From assembly GCF_003856525.1 (NCBI RefSeq), contig NZ_RJVQ01000001.1, forward strand, positions 744,001 to 808,000: 64,000 nt of DNA, read 5' to 3'. This document shows positions 25,886 to 34,875 of this stretch, piece by piece; positions within the stretch are counted from its first letter, which is position 1; every line of letters begins with the position of its first letter. The stretch is from Vibrio viridaestus. GTDB lineage: Bacteria > Pseudomonadota > Gammaproteobacteria > Enterobacterales > Vibrionaceae. A program made the translations under genes and the position numbers. The notes below the pieces were generated by a model, which did not search any database, was not told the origin of the DNA, and worked only from the letters and a program-made list of their open reading frames with translations.

Positions 25886-27271
25886 TTATCCGGCGATACC
25901 GCCTTGAGTTAGCTGTTCAGGGTTGAGCAATTTTTCTAGCTCTGAACGTGATAGGTCCGTTTCTTCTTCGGCAACATCAATAATTGCTCTTTGTTCTTTA
26001 TATGCTTTCTTGGCTATTTCGGCGGCTTTTAGATATCCGATAACCGGATTTAATGCCGTTACGAGTATCGGGTTTTTAGCGAGAGCCTCGTTAAGGTTAT
26101 CTTCACGCACAGTGAAGGTCGCAATGGCTTTATCGGCTAATGACGTTGCACTATTGGTAAGTAATTCGATACTTTCCAATACGTTGTGGGCAATGACGGG
26201 TAACATGACGTTTAACTGGAAATTGCCCGCCTGACCTGCAACGGTTATCGTTGCATCATTCCCTATGACTTGTGCACTTGCCATGGCAACGGCTTCGGGA
26301 ATCACCGGATTAACTTTACCTGGCATAATTGAGGAGCCTGGCTGGAGAGCCTGAAGTTCAATCTCGCCTAGTCCTGCAAGAGGACCTGAGTTCATCCATC
26401 GTAGATCATTGGCGATTTTCATCAGAGCAACGGCCGCTGTCTTGAGTTGGCCAGAGAGTGACACAATCGTGTCCTGACTGCTTAGACTAAAGAAAAAATT
26501 ATCACTTGAAGTGAATGTCAGATGTGTTTCCTGAGAAAGCGTATCCGCAAACGCCGCAGAAAAACGTGGGTCTGCGTTGATTCCTGTCCCGACAGCGGTA
26601 CCACCTTGGGCGAGGGCTTTGACCGGCTCAATGCTGTGTTGAATATTGTTGAGAGCATTGTCTATTTGTGCCTGCCAGCCACTGAGCTCTTGAGCCATGG
26701 TGATCGGCATTGCATCCATTAGATGTGTACGTCCGGTTTTTACCACTTTTGTGAGTTGTTTTTGTTTTTCATGCAGGCCCTTACTCAGATATTTGAGTGC
26801 AGGAAGTAGGCGTTTTTCAACTTCATAAGCACAGCTGACCTGAATCGCAGTGGGAATGACATCGTTACTGCTTTGTCCCATATTGACGTGGTCATTTGGG
26901 CTAACCGGACTTCCCAGAACTTGAGAGGCAAGCGTCGCAATCACTTCGTTTGCGTTCATATTGCTGCTAGTGCCTGAACCAGTTTGAAACACATCGATAG
27001 GAAATTGTGCTAAATGTTTACCATCAATAATTTCTTGAGCAGCTTGGCATATCGCATCTGCAATATCACCTTCAAGTAAACCAAGGTTGGAATTGGTTAT
27101 CGCGGCAGCATGTTTGATTTGGGCTAAGGCATGGATAAGAGCTTCTGGCATCTTATGTTTACTGATTGAGAAATTATTTACTGCTCTTTGGGTTTGTGCC
27201 TGATATAGAGCACTTTCTGGGACTTGCACCTCACCCATGCTGTCTCTTTCGATTCGGAACGTGTTTTTCAT
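25886..27271 (-). CDS. fumC: Fumarase class II (iron-independent) FumC
   Basis: 461 residues. It interconverts fumarate and malate in the TCA cycle without an Fe-S cluster. Seen: TGSGTSSNMNANEV (substrate site), the superfamily signature GSSIMPGKVNP, VGTGINADPRF and TGRTHLMDAMPITMAQE. A GTG three codons earlier (27280) would extend the frame, but AGGTGA five bases before the ATG at 27271 marks that ATG. A near-perfect Fur box lies directly upstream (27291-27327), so it should be repressed by iron-loaded Fur and expressed when iron is short, the classic logic for this isozyme. Confidence 0.95.
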   Translation of the reverse strand: MKNTFRIERDSMGEVQVPESALYQAQTQRAVNNFSISKHKMPEALIHALAQIKHAAAITNSNLGLLEGDIADAICQAAQEIIDGKHLAQFPIDVFQTGSGTSSNMNANEVIATLASQVLGSPVSPNDHVNMGQSSNDVIPTAIQVSCAYEVEKRLLPALKYLSKGLHEKQKQLTKVVKTGRTHLMDAMPITMAQELSGWQAQIDNALNNIQHSIEPVKALAQGGTAVGTGINADPRFSAAFADTLSQETHLTFTSSDNFFFSLSSQDTIVSLSGQLKTAAVALMKIANDLRWMNSGPLAGLGEIELQALQPGSSIMPGKVNPVIPEAVAMASAQVIGNDATITVAGQAGNFQLNVMLPVIAHNVLESIELLTNSATSLADKAIATFTVREDNLNEALAKNPILVTALNPVIGYLKAAEIAKKAYKEQRAIIDVAEEETDLSRSELEKLLNPEQLTQGGIAG

Positions 27272-27290
27272 GATATTCACCTATCGAGTT

Positions 27291-27327
27291 AAATAAGTTA
27301 ATGATAATTATTATCATTAACTTATTT
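27291..27327. promoter_or_regulatory. Fur box of fumC
   Basis: A 37-base palindrome: arms of 17 bases (AAATAAGTTAATGATAA and its exact reverse complement) around TTA. The core AATGATAATTATTATCATT matches the 19-base Fur consensus (GATAATGATAATCATTATC) closely. It starts 20 bases before the fumC ATG, within the promoter. Confidence 0.85.
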
Positions 27328-27369
27328 TGTGATCCAGTCGACTATGTATAACATCTCTGTCTGCAATAT

Positions 27370-28371
27370 CTAGAGGCAGACCATCAGCTTCCCTTTATTT
27401 TCTCCGGTAAAGAATAGGTTGAGACCTGTAATCGCCGACTCGAGACCTTGAAGTTTATGAGCTCGATACTTTATTTTACCGCTCATGACATAAGGCGTCA
27501 GTTTGGCTAAAAGCGCCTCTATTTCGCCAAAGTGATCTGGCATCGTAAACCCTTGGATAGACAATCGCTTTTTAATTACAGGAATCCAGTTGGGACCTGG
27601 TCGTGGTGATTCGGCCTGATAATCTGCGATCATGCCGCAAACAACAACGCGACCATGAGCATTCATTCTATCTATGATTAAATTCTGAATAGGCCCGCCA
27701 GTATTTTCAAAAAAGAGATCAATTCCATTTGGTGAGGCTTTTTCAAGATCGGATTTCAGCGTTGTTGAGTGATAGTTGATTGCAGCGTCAAACCCTAGCT
27801 CATTGGTGATCCATTGTGCTTTCTCTTCGCTCCCAACAACTCCGATTACTTTTAAGCCGTCCGCTTTGGCTAACTGACCGACCAGTGAGCCCACTGAGCC
27901 AGCGGCTCCTGTGACAATGAGTGTTTCTCCTGACTTAGGGTGACCGACATTAAATAGACCTTGTGTGGCTGTTAATCCTGGCAATGCAAATATAGATAAT
28001 GCCATTTCTCGGTCAGTCTGAGGTGGCAGTTTTGTCACACCTTGTCCATCACTGGTTGCGTATTCAGTCCAACCAAACATACCCATGACGCAGTCACCAG
28101 ATTGGAAATCGCTATGTTTTGATTCTGTAACAGTCGCAATAGAAAGTCCGCGCATACGACTATTTAACGGTACTGGTGGAATATAGCTATTTTCATCAGG
28201 CATCATCCAGCCCAACATTGCAGGGTCTAATGACAGGTGGGTGGGTTTAACGGCAAATTCACCTTCCTGAAGTGGGGCGGGCGAGAACTGTTGGACATGA
28301 AAGAGATGCGAACCAATATCGCGAGAATTTTCTGGACGTTTTACGAGTAGGATTTCTTTTGGGGAAGCCAT
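27370..28371 (-). CDS. NADP-dependent oxidoreductase, CurA/YncB type (MDR superfamily)
   Basis: 333 residues from ATG at 28371 (MASPKEILLVKRPEN), which fits the family N-terminus better than the ATG six codons earlier (28389), which has no SD. Medium-chain reductase without zinc: VTGAAGSVGSLVGQLAKADGLKVIGVVGS for NADPH, FENTGGPIQNLIIDRMNAHGRVVVCG, and a CurA-like N-terminus with LSLDPAMLGWM. It reduces activated alkenes such as enones. Separated from the fumC promoter by the Fur box region, it does not share it, as both are leftward. Confidence 0.8.
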   Translation of the reverse strand: MASPKEILLVKRPENSRDIGSHLFHVQQFSPAPLQEGEFAVKPTHLSLDPAMLGWMMPDENSYIPPVPLNSRMRGLSIATVTESKHSDFQSGDCVMGMFGWTEYATSDGQGVTKLPPQTDREMALSIFALPGLTATQGLFNVGHPKSGETLIVTGAAGSVGSLVGQLAKADGLKVIGVVGSEEKAQWITNELGFDAAINYHSTTLKSDLEKASPNGIDLFFENTGGPIQNLIIDRMNAHGRVVVCGMIADYQAESPRPGPNWIPVIKKRLSIQGFTMPDHFGEIEALLAKLTPYVMSGKIKYRAHKLQGLESAITGLNLFFTGENKGKLMVCL

Positions 28372-28510
28372 AAGTGATTCCAGTATCATTGATTTAGAGA
28401 GATGTTAACTATGACAAAAAATGCATTAGAGCGTGTTATAGAATTAAAAAATTATTGTTTATGCTGAAGCAGAACTCATCCTTAAATGAGTCCTGATCAA
28501 TTCGGATTGA

Positions 28511-29419
28511 TTAAGCAACTTCATGGCCTTTGGACGCCGTCCAAATACGAAACCACTGTTCGCGGGTGAGGCTATGAGTCAAAGCATCGACAGCTTCTTT
28601 GGTCCGTTCTATTTTCCCACTGCCTAAAATTGGCAAGGGTTGAGAAGGAAGTGTTCGAAGCCACGCATAAATCACTTGTTCAATGGACTTAGTCCCAATT
28701 TCTTTTTGAATTGCCTTTAATTCCTTGCGAACAGCTGAAGCCTGAGGAGATGATTCTGATGACAGTCTTCCACCTGCAAGGCAAGACCAAGCCATGGGTC
28801 TAATCTGGATTTGCTGCATTTGATCGAGCGTACCATCTTCCAATGTAGTCATATTCAGAGGATTAATCTCAACCTGATTGGTAAGTAAAGGCTTATGTAA
28901 TCTCGACTGTAAAAGATCAAACTGACGAGGAGTAAAATTCGATACGCCAAAGTGTTTCACTTTTCCCACTTTATGAAGTTGTTTAAAGGCTTCAGCGACT
29001 TCGTCTGCATCCATTAATGGATCGGGGCGGTGTATAAGTAGAAGATCGATTTCTTCTACTCCCAATGCTTCAAGTGAGTTATGTACGGACTGATAGATGT
29101 GAGAAGCGCTAGTATCGTAGTACTTTATCTTGTGCTCGGGACGTTGAGGGCTGACAAGTTTGATATCGCATTTAGTCACTATCTGAATTTGTGAGCGTAA
29201 CGAGGGGTCAATAGCAAGTGCTTCCCCAAATAACTTTTCACTACGATAATCACCGTATATATCGGCATGATCGACTGTCGTTATGCCTAACTCGATATGC
29301 TGCTTTAGAAAAGTGAGCCTCTCCTGTGCTGACATATTCCACCCATCGAGTCTCCAGTAACCCTGAACAATTTCAGAGAACTCCATACCTTGCTGAGCCA
29401 TTAAAACTTTATCAACCAC
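28511..29419 (-). CDS. Aldo/keto reductase, YdhF-like
   Basis: 302 residues. A (beta/alpha)8 reductase using NADPH. It begins at GTG, seven bases after GAGGT. The N-terminus MEFSEIVQGYWRLDGWNMS, the Asp/Tyr active site in TTVDHADIYGDYRSEKLFGEAL, lysine in TKCDIKL and histidine in LLIHRPDPLMD are present, as is the C-terminal ILGSGKIERTKEAVDAL of the cofactor site. It matches YdhF-like proteins of enterobacteria. Substrate unknown. It lies 139 bases upstream of the CurA-like gene in the same direction but is not clearly co-transcribed. Confidence 0.85.
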   Translation of the reverse strand: MVDKVLMAQQGMEFSEIVQGYWRLDGWNMSAQERLTFLKQHIELGITTVDHADIYGDYRSEKLFGEALAIDPSLRSQIQIVTKCDIKLVSPQRPEHKIKYYDTSASHIYQSVHNSLEALGVEEIDLLLIHRPDPLMDADEVAEAFKQLHKVGKVKHFGVSNFTPRQFDLLQSRLHKPLLTNQVEINPLNMTTLEDGTLDQMQQIQIRPMAWSCLAGGRLSSESSPQASAVRKELKAIQKEIGTKSIEQVIYAWLRTLPSQPLPILGSGKIERTKEAVDALTHSLTREQWFRIWTASKGHEVA

Positions 29420-29601
29420 GGGATTACCTCTACGAACAATGCTGTTGAATTTATGAAGTTAAGTATAGCGGAATCAGTAACTCATATTAATAAATTTGAC
29501 ACTCTAGGAGCGTTGCTTTCTTTTCGTTATGAATACGAAACCAGCTATTATTCAGTTTTATGTGTTTATATGCATTGTTATGAAGTAAAACAAACTAAAT
29601 A

Positions 29602-29630
29602 TTTAATTGATGGTGCTTATTCAGTATAAT
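29602..29630 (+). promoter_or_regulatory. Promoter of the AGCS gene
   Basis: Perfect TATAAT at 29625-29630 with TTTAAT 17 bases upstream. The 357-base gap (29420-29776) holds nothing else recognised. The -35 is poor, so an activator is possible. Confidence 0.45.
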
Positions 29631-29776
29631 CCGCCGCCTATCTGAACTAATGATGGATGAAATTTCTGCATAATCTTAATTTTAAGATATTTTGCAACAC
29701 AACAATAACATTCAAATTACGACAAATACTTTTAACTAATCAGATAGTTAACGATTCTATATTTTAAGGAGACCAA

Positions 29777-31195
29777 ATGGAGTTTTTAGAGTCCTTTTTT
29801 GGAGTGATAGGAGATCTGACTTGGGGTTGGGCACTCGTTCCATTCCTAGTTATATTCGGACTATTCTTCACGATTGTAACGGATTTCGTTCAATTTAGAT
29901 TCTTTAAACGCATGTTCAGCGTTTTATTTCAAAAAAATCAGACAGGTGATAAAGACTCAATCTCAGGTAGAGAAGCGCTATTGCTTTCTGTTGGTGGTCG
30001 AGTAGGCGGTGGTAATATCGCTGGTGTTGCTGTTGCGATCACTTTAGGTGGTCCTGGTGCTGTATTCTGGATGTGGGCTATCGCTCTTGTCGGTATGGCG
30101 ACCAGTCTTGTGGAATGTTCTCTTGCCCAGCTATTTAAGCGTAAAGATGGTGAAACGTTCCGTGGCGGTGCTGCTCGCTCTATTATTCACGGACTAGGTG
30201 AAGATTATCGCTGGCTAGCTTCTCTTTATGCGGTTTGCTTAATTGCTTCGTTCGCCTTAGGCTTTAACGCCTTCCAAGGTAATACTGTAGCAGGTGCAGC
30301 ACAAGATAGTCTTGGCATTGATCGTATTTATACAGGCGTTTTTCTTGCCGTGATCGTAGGTTTTATCATCTACGGTGGTATTAAACGTATTGCCAAAACA
30401 GCGGATATTGTTGTTCCTGTTATGGCCGTTGGTTATGTTGCAATTGCGCTAGTGATCATCGTTATGAATATTGGCGATATCCCAGCTGTTATCACAAGTA
30501 TCTTTAAGAATGCCTTTGGTTTTGAAGAGGCGGTTAGTGGTGGCATGGGTGCTGCGTTAGCTCAAGGCTTACGTCGTGGTTTATTCTCAAATGAAGCGGG
30601 TTTAGGTTCTGCGCCAAACGTAGCTGCAACGGCTGACGTACCACATCCAGTAACTCAAGGTATCACTCAGTCACTATCAGTATTTATTGATACTATGGTG
30701 GTTTGTAGCTGTACAGCGTTCGTTATCTTACTTGGTAAGGTATATGTACCTGGAGCTGAAGGTATTGATGGCGTTGTATTGACTCAACAATCGTTGGTTT
30801 CCCACCTTGGTGAGTGGTCTCAATATTACCTAACTGCAGCCATTTTATTGTTCTCATTTAGTTCAGTTGTTTACAACTACTACCTTGGTGAAAATGCACT
30901 TACCTTTATGACTTCAAGCAAATCGGCAGTTCACGCTCTGCGTATCGCTGTTGTTCTTATCGTGTTTGCTGGTGCAGCAGCTCCAGGTGCTACCTCTGTT
31001 TTCTTCTTCTCTGATCCATTGATGGGTATCTTGGCAATTGTTAACTTGCTTGCGTTGATCATGCTTTTCCCTACAGCAATGAGATTGCTAAGGGATTACC
31101 GCAAACAGTTGAAACAGGGTGTTGACGAGCCTGTGTTTGATCCAGATAAATTTAAAGATTTGGATATTGATAGAACAGCTTGGACTAAGAAGTAA
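29777..31195 (+). CDS. Sodium:alanine (AGCS) symporter
   Basis: 472 residues, an inner-membrane carrier importing alanine or glycine with sodium. Motifs of the family are clear: GGRVGGGNIAGVAVAITLGGPGAVFWMW in the first third, RRGLFSNEAGLGSAPNVAA in the middle and TMVVCSCTAFVILL thereafter. About eleven membrane segments. AAGGAGA stands seven bases before the ATG. It is followed by a strong hairpin. Its G+C is among the higher in the window. Confidence 0.95.
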   Translation: MEFLESFFGVIGDLTWGWALVPFLVIFGLFFTIVTDFVQFRFFKRMFSVLFQKNQTGDKDSISGREALLLSVGGRVGGGNIAGVAVAITLGGPGAVFWMWAIALVGMATSLVECSLAQLFKRKDGETFRGGAARSIIHGLGEDYRWLASLYAVCLIASFALGFNAFQGNTVAGAAQDSLGIDRIYTGVFLAVIVGFIIYGGIKRIAKTADIVVPVMAVGYVAIALVIIVMNIGDIPAVITSIFKNAFGFEEAVSGGMGAALAQGLRRGLFSNEAGLGSAPNVAATADVPHPVTQGITQSLSVFIDTMVVCSCTAFVILLGKVYVPGAEGIDGVVLTQQSLVSHLGEWSQYYLTAAILLFSFSSVVYNYYLGENALTFMTSSKSAVHALRIAVVLIVFAGAAAPGATSVFFFSDPLMGILAIVNLLALIMLFPTAMRLLRDYRKQLKQGVDEPVFDPDKFKDLDIDRTAWTKK

Positions 31196-31226
31196 GTTGT
31201 TTTTACTATTTGTCGGAATGAAAAAA

Positions 31227-31244
31227 GCCAGCATCAATGCTGGC
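31227..31244. terminator. Bidirectional terminator
   Basis: GCCAGCAT-CA-ATGCTGGC with A run before and T run after, between AGCS and the NlpE-like gene. Confidence 0.9.
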
Positions 31245-31263
31245 TTTTTCTTTTTCCGATTCT

Positions 31264-31851
31264 TTAATTGGTTTTAACTTCTTTATTTAAGTTATATAGC
31301 TGAGCTAAATCACCTTTGATTGGTTCACCATTATTATCGAGTTTTGTAATTTGATTCTCGCTAACAGAATACTCGACAGGTGTGTCACCTTTATCATTTT
31401 GCAGTGTCACGATTGTGCCACTTTTATCCCAAGTAAACGATCCTTTAGAGTCGATCTGACCGTCTTTTTTGCCCAAGTAATTTTCTTCCAGAGTATAAGT
31501 CTCATCAGAATTTAATGTAAGGGTAGTCTCAATACCGTCACAGTCTGCACATGGTAGAGTTCCTTTGTAGGTACCTTGCCATTCTATATTGTCTTTTGCC
31601 GCTGGAATCGCTTTCGCTGTTGCGTCTGTTTCAGGAGCAACTGGAGTATCTTCAGATGTGGCTGGAACTTGTGAGATACCTTCAGTTACATCACCGTTCA
31701 TAGCATCGGCCGCTGTTGGCGCTTCACCTGCAACGTCTGCTGATGGTTGAGCTGGCGCGTCATTCTGTGCTGCTGTTTTATCTGAGTTGTCACAGCCAGT
31801 AAGAGCAAGAGCCAGGGTTAGGGCACTAAGAGTAAAGATAGTTTTTTTCAT
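31264..31851 (-). CDS. NlpE-like lipoprotein
   Basis: 195 residues with a lipobox LALTGC (cysteine about residue 20) and a Pro/Ala/Asp/Thr-rich linker. The C-terminal ~95 residues match the N-terminal domain of NlpE: WQGTYKGTLPCADCDGIETTLTL with a CxxC pair and later GSFTWDKSGTIVTL. NlpE senses surface and copper stress and signals to Cpx in E. coli. The second NlpE domain is absent. AGGAC precedes the ATG. Role beyond envelope lipoprotein is inferred. Confidence 0.8.
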   Translation of the reverse strand: MKKTIFTLSALTLALALTGCDNSDKTAAQNDAPAQPSADVAGEAPTAADAMNGDVTEGISQVPATSEDTPVAPETDATAKAIPAAKDNIEWQGTYKGTLPCADCDGIETTLTLNSDETYTLEENYLGKKDGQIDSKGSFTWDKSGTIVTLQNDKGDTPVEYSVSENQITKLDNNGEPIKGDLAQLYNLNKEVKTN

Positions 31852-32075
31852 GTTAAGTCCTTCTCTGTATCCGAGTGGATTCTATTGATTTTCGATGTGA
31901 ATAATTATCGTGTGAGTGATTGTCAGGAGAGTCATATAGATGTCATTATTCAATTAGATGCGGTAAGAGGACTGTAAGCTTTTGGTTAGAAAATTTAATA
32001 ATCGCCTTATTTACAATGTAAATTTTTACGCGATATTGATAAAACAAAAAATATCAATATAAAACAATGAATTAA

Positions 32076-32095
32076 AGGGTGTCGAATGACACCCT
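32076..32095 (-). terminator. Terminator of the Dcu gene
   Basis: AGGGTGTC-GAAT-GACACCCT, eight-base perfect stem 17 bases after the dcu stop and followed by a short T-rich run on the leftward strand. Confidence 0.8.
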
Positions 32096-32112
32096 GGTTA
32101 AGTGAAGAAGTT

Positions 32113-33441
32113 CTATGCGATAAACATTTGGCCCAGTAGATAACCTATGCAGCAAGCACCAATAACACCAATCAGGCCAACTGACATAAATGAATGGTTA
32201 AAGTACCACTTACCAATTTTAGTTGTACCTGACGTATCAAAGTTTACAGTCGCGATGTCTGAGGGGTAATTTGGTATAAAGAAATAACCATACACTGCTG
32301 GCATAATTCCTATCAAAAGTGCTGGATCTAAACCCAACCCTAAACCTACAGGTAACATCATTCGAGCGGTTGCTGCCTGAGAATTTACCACGACAGAAAC
32401 AATAAATAGGGCCAGAGCAAAGGTCCATGGATACTCGGTCACCATGCCAATTATGCCGGAACGAAACTCGGGTAAGGCGTATTTAAAATAGGTATCGGAC
32501 ATCCATGCGATACCAAATATGGCAATAGCTGCGACCATCCCTGACTTGAAGACAACGCCTTCTGGAACTTTTCTCGGCTCTGTTTTTGTGGCAAGCAGAA
32601 TCAAGCCGCCAAACGCCAGCATCATCATCTGAATAATGACTGACATCGCAATGGGTTTTTCACCCACGGGAATAGTTCGAATCTCGGGTAACATTGCGAC
32701 AACAACGATGGTTAACAATGCCAGAAGGAAAATAAGAACGGCGTTTTTGGCTGAAGAAGGGAGCTGTTCATCAAGCGATGTAGCCGTGGTAGATAAGATT
32801 TTTTCTTTCCAGACGGGATCTTGTAACCGACGTTGATACTCAGGATCATCCTCGAGCTCTTTCCCTCTCCGAAGGCTATAGAGTGCCATCAGTAGAGTCC
32901 CAAATAGGGTAGAAGGAATTGTCACTAGGAGAATCGATACCAAATTGATATCCGCTTGGATATTGGATAATTGAGCAAGATAATAAACAACTGCTGCTGA
33001 TATTGGAGAGGCTGTGATCGCCAACTGTGAAGCAACGGAAGAGGCTGCCATCGGTCTTTCGGGTCTAATACCATTCTTTAACGCTACGTCACCAATGATA
33101 GGCATAATGGAGTATACCGCATGTCCGGTACCGAGCATGAACGTCATGGTGAACGTAACAAACGGTGCAATCAACGTAACATTCTTAGGATTTTTTCTTA
33201 AAATTCGCTCAGCCACCTGGAGCATGTACTTCAGACCTCCTGCAGCTTCTAGTACAGAAGCACAGGTGACAACTGCCAAAATAATAAGCATGACCGTAAT
33301 CGGTGGTGACGTGGGCGGCATTCTGAAAATAAAGACTTCGATAACCAAGCCGATGCCTGACACCACGCCTAGTCCGATACCCCCGTAACGGGAGCCCATA
33401 TAGAGCATGATTAGTAGGAAGATAAATTCAAGATATAACAT
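32113..33441 (-). CDS. Anaerobic C4-dicarboxylate carrier, DcuA/DcuB family
   Basis: 442 residues from ATG at 33441; a GTG 39 bases upstream is less likely because GAGGGT stands six bases before the ATG. The sequence follows DcuB closely: MLYLEFIFLLIML, GGIGLGVVSGIGLVI, GGLKYMLQVAERILRKNPK, GTGHAVYSIMPIIGD and RPERPMAASSVASQLAITASPIS. It exchanges fumarate, malate, aspartate and succinate across the inner membrane in anaerobic respiration. A hairpin at 33448-33475 covers its ribosome-binding site. No DcuSR pair is in the window. Confidence 0.9.
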   Translation of the reverse strand: MLYLEFIFLLIMLYMGSRYGGIGLGVVSGIGLVIEVFIFRMPPTSPPITVMLIILAVVTCASVLEAAGGLKYMLQVAERILRKNPKNVTLIAPFVTFTMTFMLGTGHAVYSIMPIIGDVALKNGIRPERPMAASSVASQLAITASPISAAVVYYLAQLSNIQADINLVSILLVTIPSTLFGTLLMALYSLRRGKELEDDPEYQRRLQDPVWKEKILSTTATSLDEQLPSSAKNAVLIFLLALLTIVVVAMLPEIRTIPVGEKPIAMSVIIQMMMLAFGGLILLATKTEPRKVPEGVVFKSGMVAAIAIFGIAWMSDTYFKYALPEFRSGIIGMVTEYPWTFALALFIVSVVVNSQAATARMMLPVGLGLGLDPALLIGIMPAVYGYFFIPNYPSDIATVNFDTSGTTKIGKWYFNHSFMSVGLIGVIGACCIGYLLGQMFIA

Positions 33442-33447
33442 ATTGTT

Positions 33448-33475
33448 ACCCTCGCATATTGTTTGAATCGAGGGT
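33448..33475 (-). promoter_or_regulatory. Hairpin covering the dcu ribosome-binding site
   Basis: In the leftward message ACCCTCG ... CGAGGGT is a perfect seven-base pairing around 14 bases, and the right arm contains the GAGGGT Shine-Dalgarno. Could gate translation of the carrier. Confidence 0.5.
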
Positions 33476-33594
33476 GACACATTGACTATATCAATAAAGT
33501 TAGTGTGGTCATATTTACTGAAATTGCGTTGAGTAATGCACCAAAATAGTCGAATCGATCAAACTATCTAGTGCACTACATTAGATGGTTGGTA

Positions 33595-34458
33595 CTAGAT
33601 ATAAAATAACGCTACTGCAACCACTGAGAAGCAGGATATTTTTATCTTTTTATACCAAATTTTCTTATCACTGTTGGCGCTGAGTTTCAGTGCCATATAA
33701 CTTAAAAACACACCCCATACTCCGCGAGTGGATTGAGCGACGTTAGCTTCAACAACACCACTCATAGCAAACCCTGTCACGAGTAATACTGCCGCTATTA
33801 TCCATGTAATAGCCGCCCACTTCATATTGTAAACACCACTTAAAGGCACCTTAAATACAGGAACAAAAGGAAGTAAGCACACCGCACAGAACAGATAATT
33901 TAGGGTAACACTCACAATAGTTCGTTCTAAACCAGAAACGCCCTCAAGTTGAAGTGTATATGCCGTAATCCCCAAGTCTGAAAAGCCATAACAAATGCTG
34001 GCACCGATAATCAGTAAGGCTGGTTTCACGTCCAGTTTGCCAGACATGGTCGACATGCTGTATGCCAGATAAACAATCAGACCCATGGATGCCCACTGCT
34101 GGATTGATAAGTGCTTATCAAACAATATGAGACTCACGATCGCTAGTGTAGGAACTTTTAATACAAGAAGTGGTGAGGCGACAGAAGTATCGCTGACTCG
34201 TATAGCGACAATCAGTAGGAGTTGACCGATAATATAAGGCACGTTCGCTTGTACTAATAGCCAAATGTCTTCTATCTGAAAATACTTCCAGTAGTCAAAA
34301 GCGAGCAGTGGAATGAGCAAAATAATGCCCATCGCAAGGTGAGTCGCAATGATAATTTGTTTCGAATTGTATTGGTGTCCACGCTGGGATATTTGAGTTA
34401 CGAAGTAATTGAGCGCCTGAAAAAAAGCGCCAACAAGACTTGCGATGATTCCTATCAT
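33595..34458 (-). CDS. EamA/DMT-family transporter
   Basis: 287 residues with about ten hydrophobic helices (MIGIIASLVGAFFQALNYFV; TVSVTLNYLFCAVCLLPFVP and others), no signal peptide, C-terminal basic tail WYKKIKIS. It is one of three DMT-type carriers in the window, not closely alike in sequence by eye. Substrate unknown. Neighbour of dcu, 153 bases from it, same direction, separate transcript likely. Confidence 0.7.
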   Translation of the reverse strand: MIGIIASLVGAFFQALNYFVTQISQRGHQYNSKQIIIATHLAMGIILLIPLLAFDYWKYFQIEDIWLLVQANVPYIIGQLLLIVAIRVSDTSVASPLLVLKVPTLAIVSLILFDKHLSIQQWASMGLIVYLAYSMSTMSGKLDVKPALLIIGASICYGFSDLGITAYTLQLEGVSGLERTIVSVTLNYLFCAVCLLPFVPVFKVPLSGVYNMKWAAITWIIAAVLLVTGFAMSGVVEANVAQSTRGVWGVFLSYMALKLSANSDKKIWYKKIKISCFSVVAVALFYI

Positions 34459-34699
34459 TTCGGTGACCTAAACGTTCTAAATGTTGTGTTAAAAGGTCGA
34501 AAGCTCGGTGACATCCTTGACGACCCGTGATGATGAAAATAGATTTTAAAACATTTATTTCATTTTTTATTTGATTGGAAAGTGTATTTTGAGGAGATTA
34601 TATGCTGAATTTATAACTTTTCTCTGTATTCATACCAAAATGGAAAGGGTTTCAATCACAGTTTCGTTACCGATAAACACAGAGCTACCTAATTAGAAG

Positions 34700-34726
34700 T
34701 AAAGCAATCAATTTTGGGGCCGATAT
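34700..34726 (+). promoter_or_regulatory. Sigma-28 (FliA) promoter of the chemoreceptor
   Basis: TAAAGCAA, 11 bases, GCCGATAT: the flagellar sigma consensus TAAAGTTT-N11-GCCGATAA with exact spacing. It starts 176 bases before the receptor ATG, in a 417-base gap (34459-34875) with no other gene. Confidence 0.75.
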
Positions 34727-34875
34727 ATATTGCTATATAACTTTCTGATAAAACTGTTATTAATTTTTACGTCTTACAACCGGTTATCTATACTTACTTC
34801 GGTTACGTCCATAAAAATAAAAATTTAACAAAAACAATTACAACATTTTTCTTGATACGAAAATAGGATAGCAAT

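Noticed and set aside
32113-33480. Starting the dcu gene at GTG 33480
   Set aside because: The start would precede the GAGGGT site, and DcuB homologues begin at the internal ATG.
33482-33496. TTGACTATATCAA upstream of dcu as an FNR site
   Set aside because: It is one base short of the TTGAT-N4-ATCAA pattern and lacks the inner T/A.
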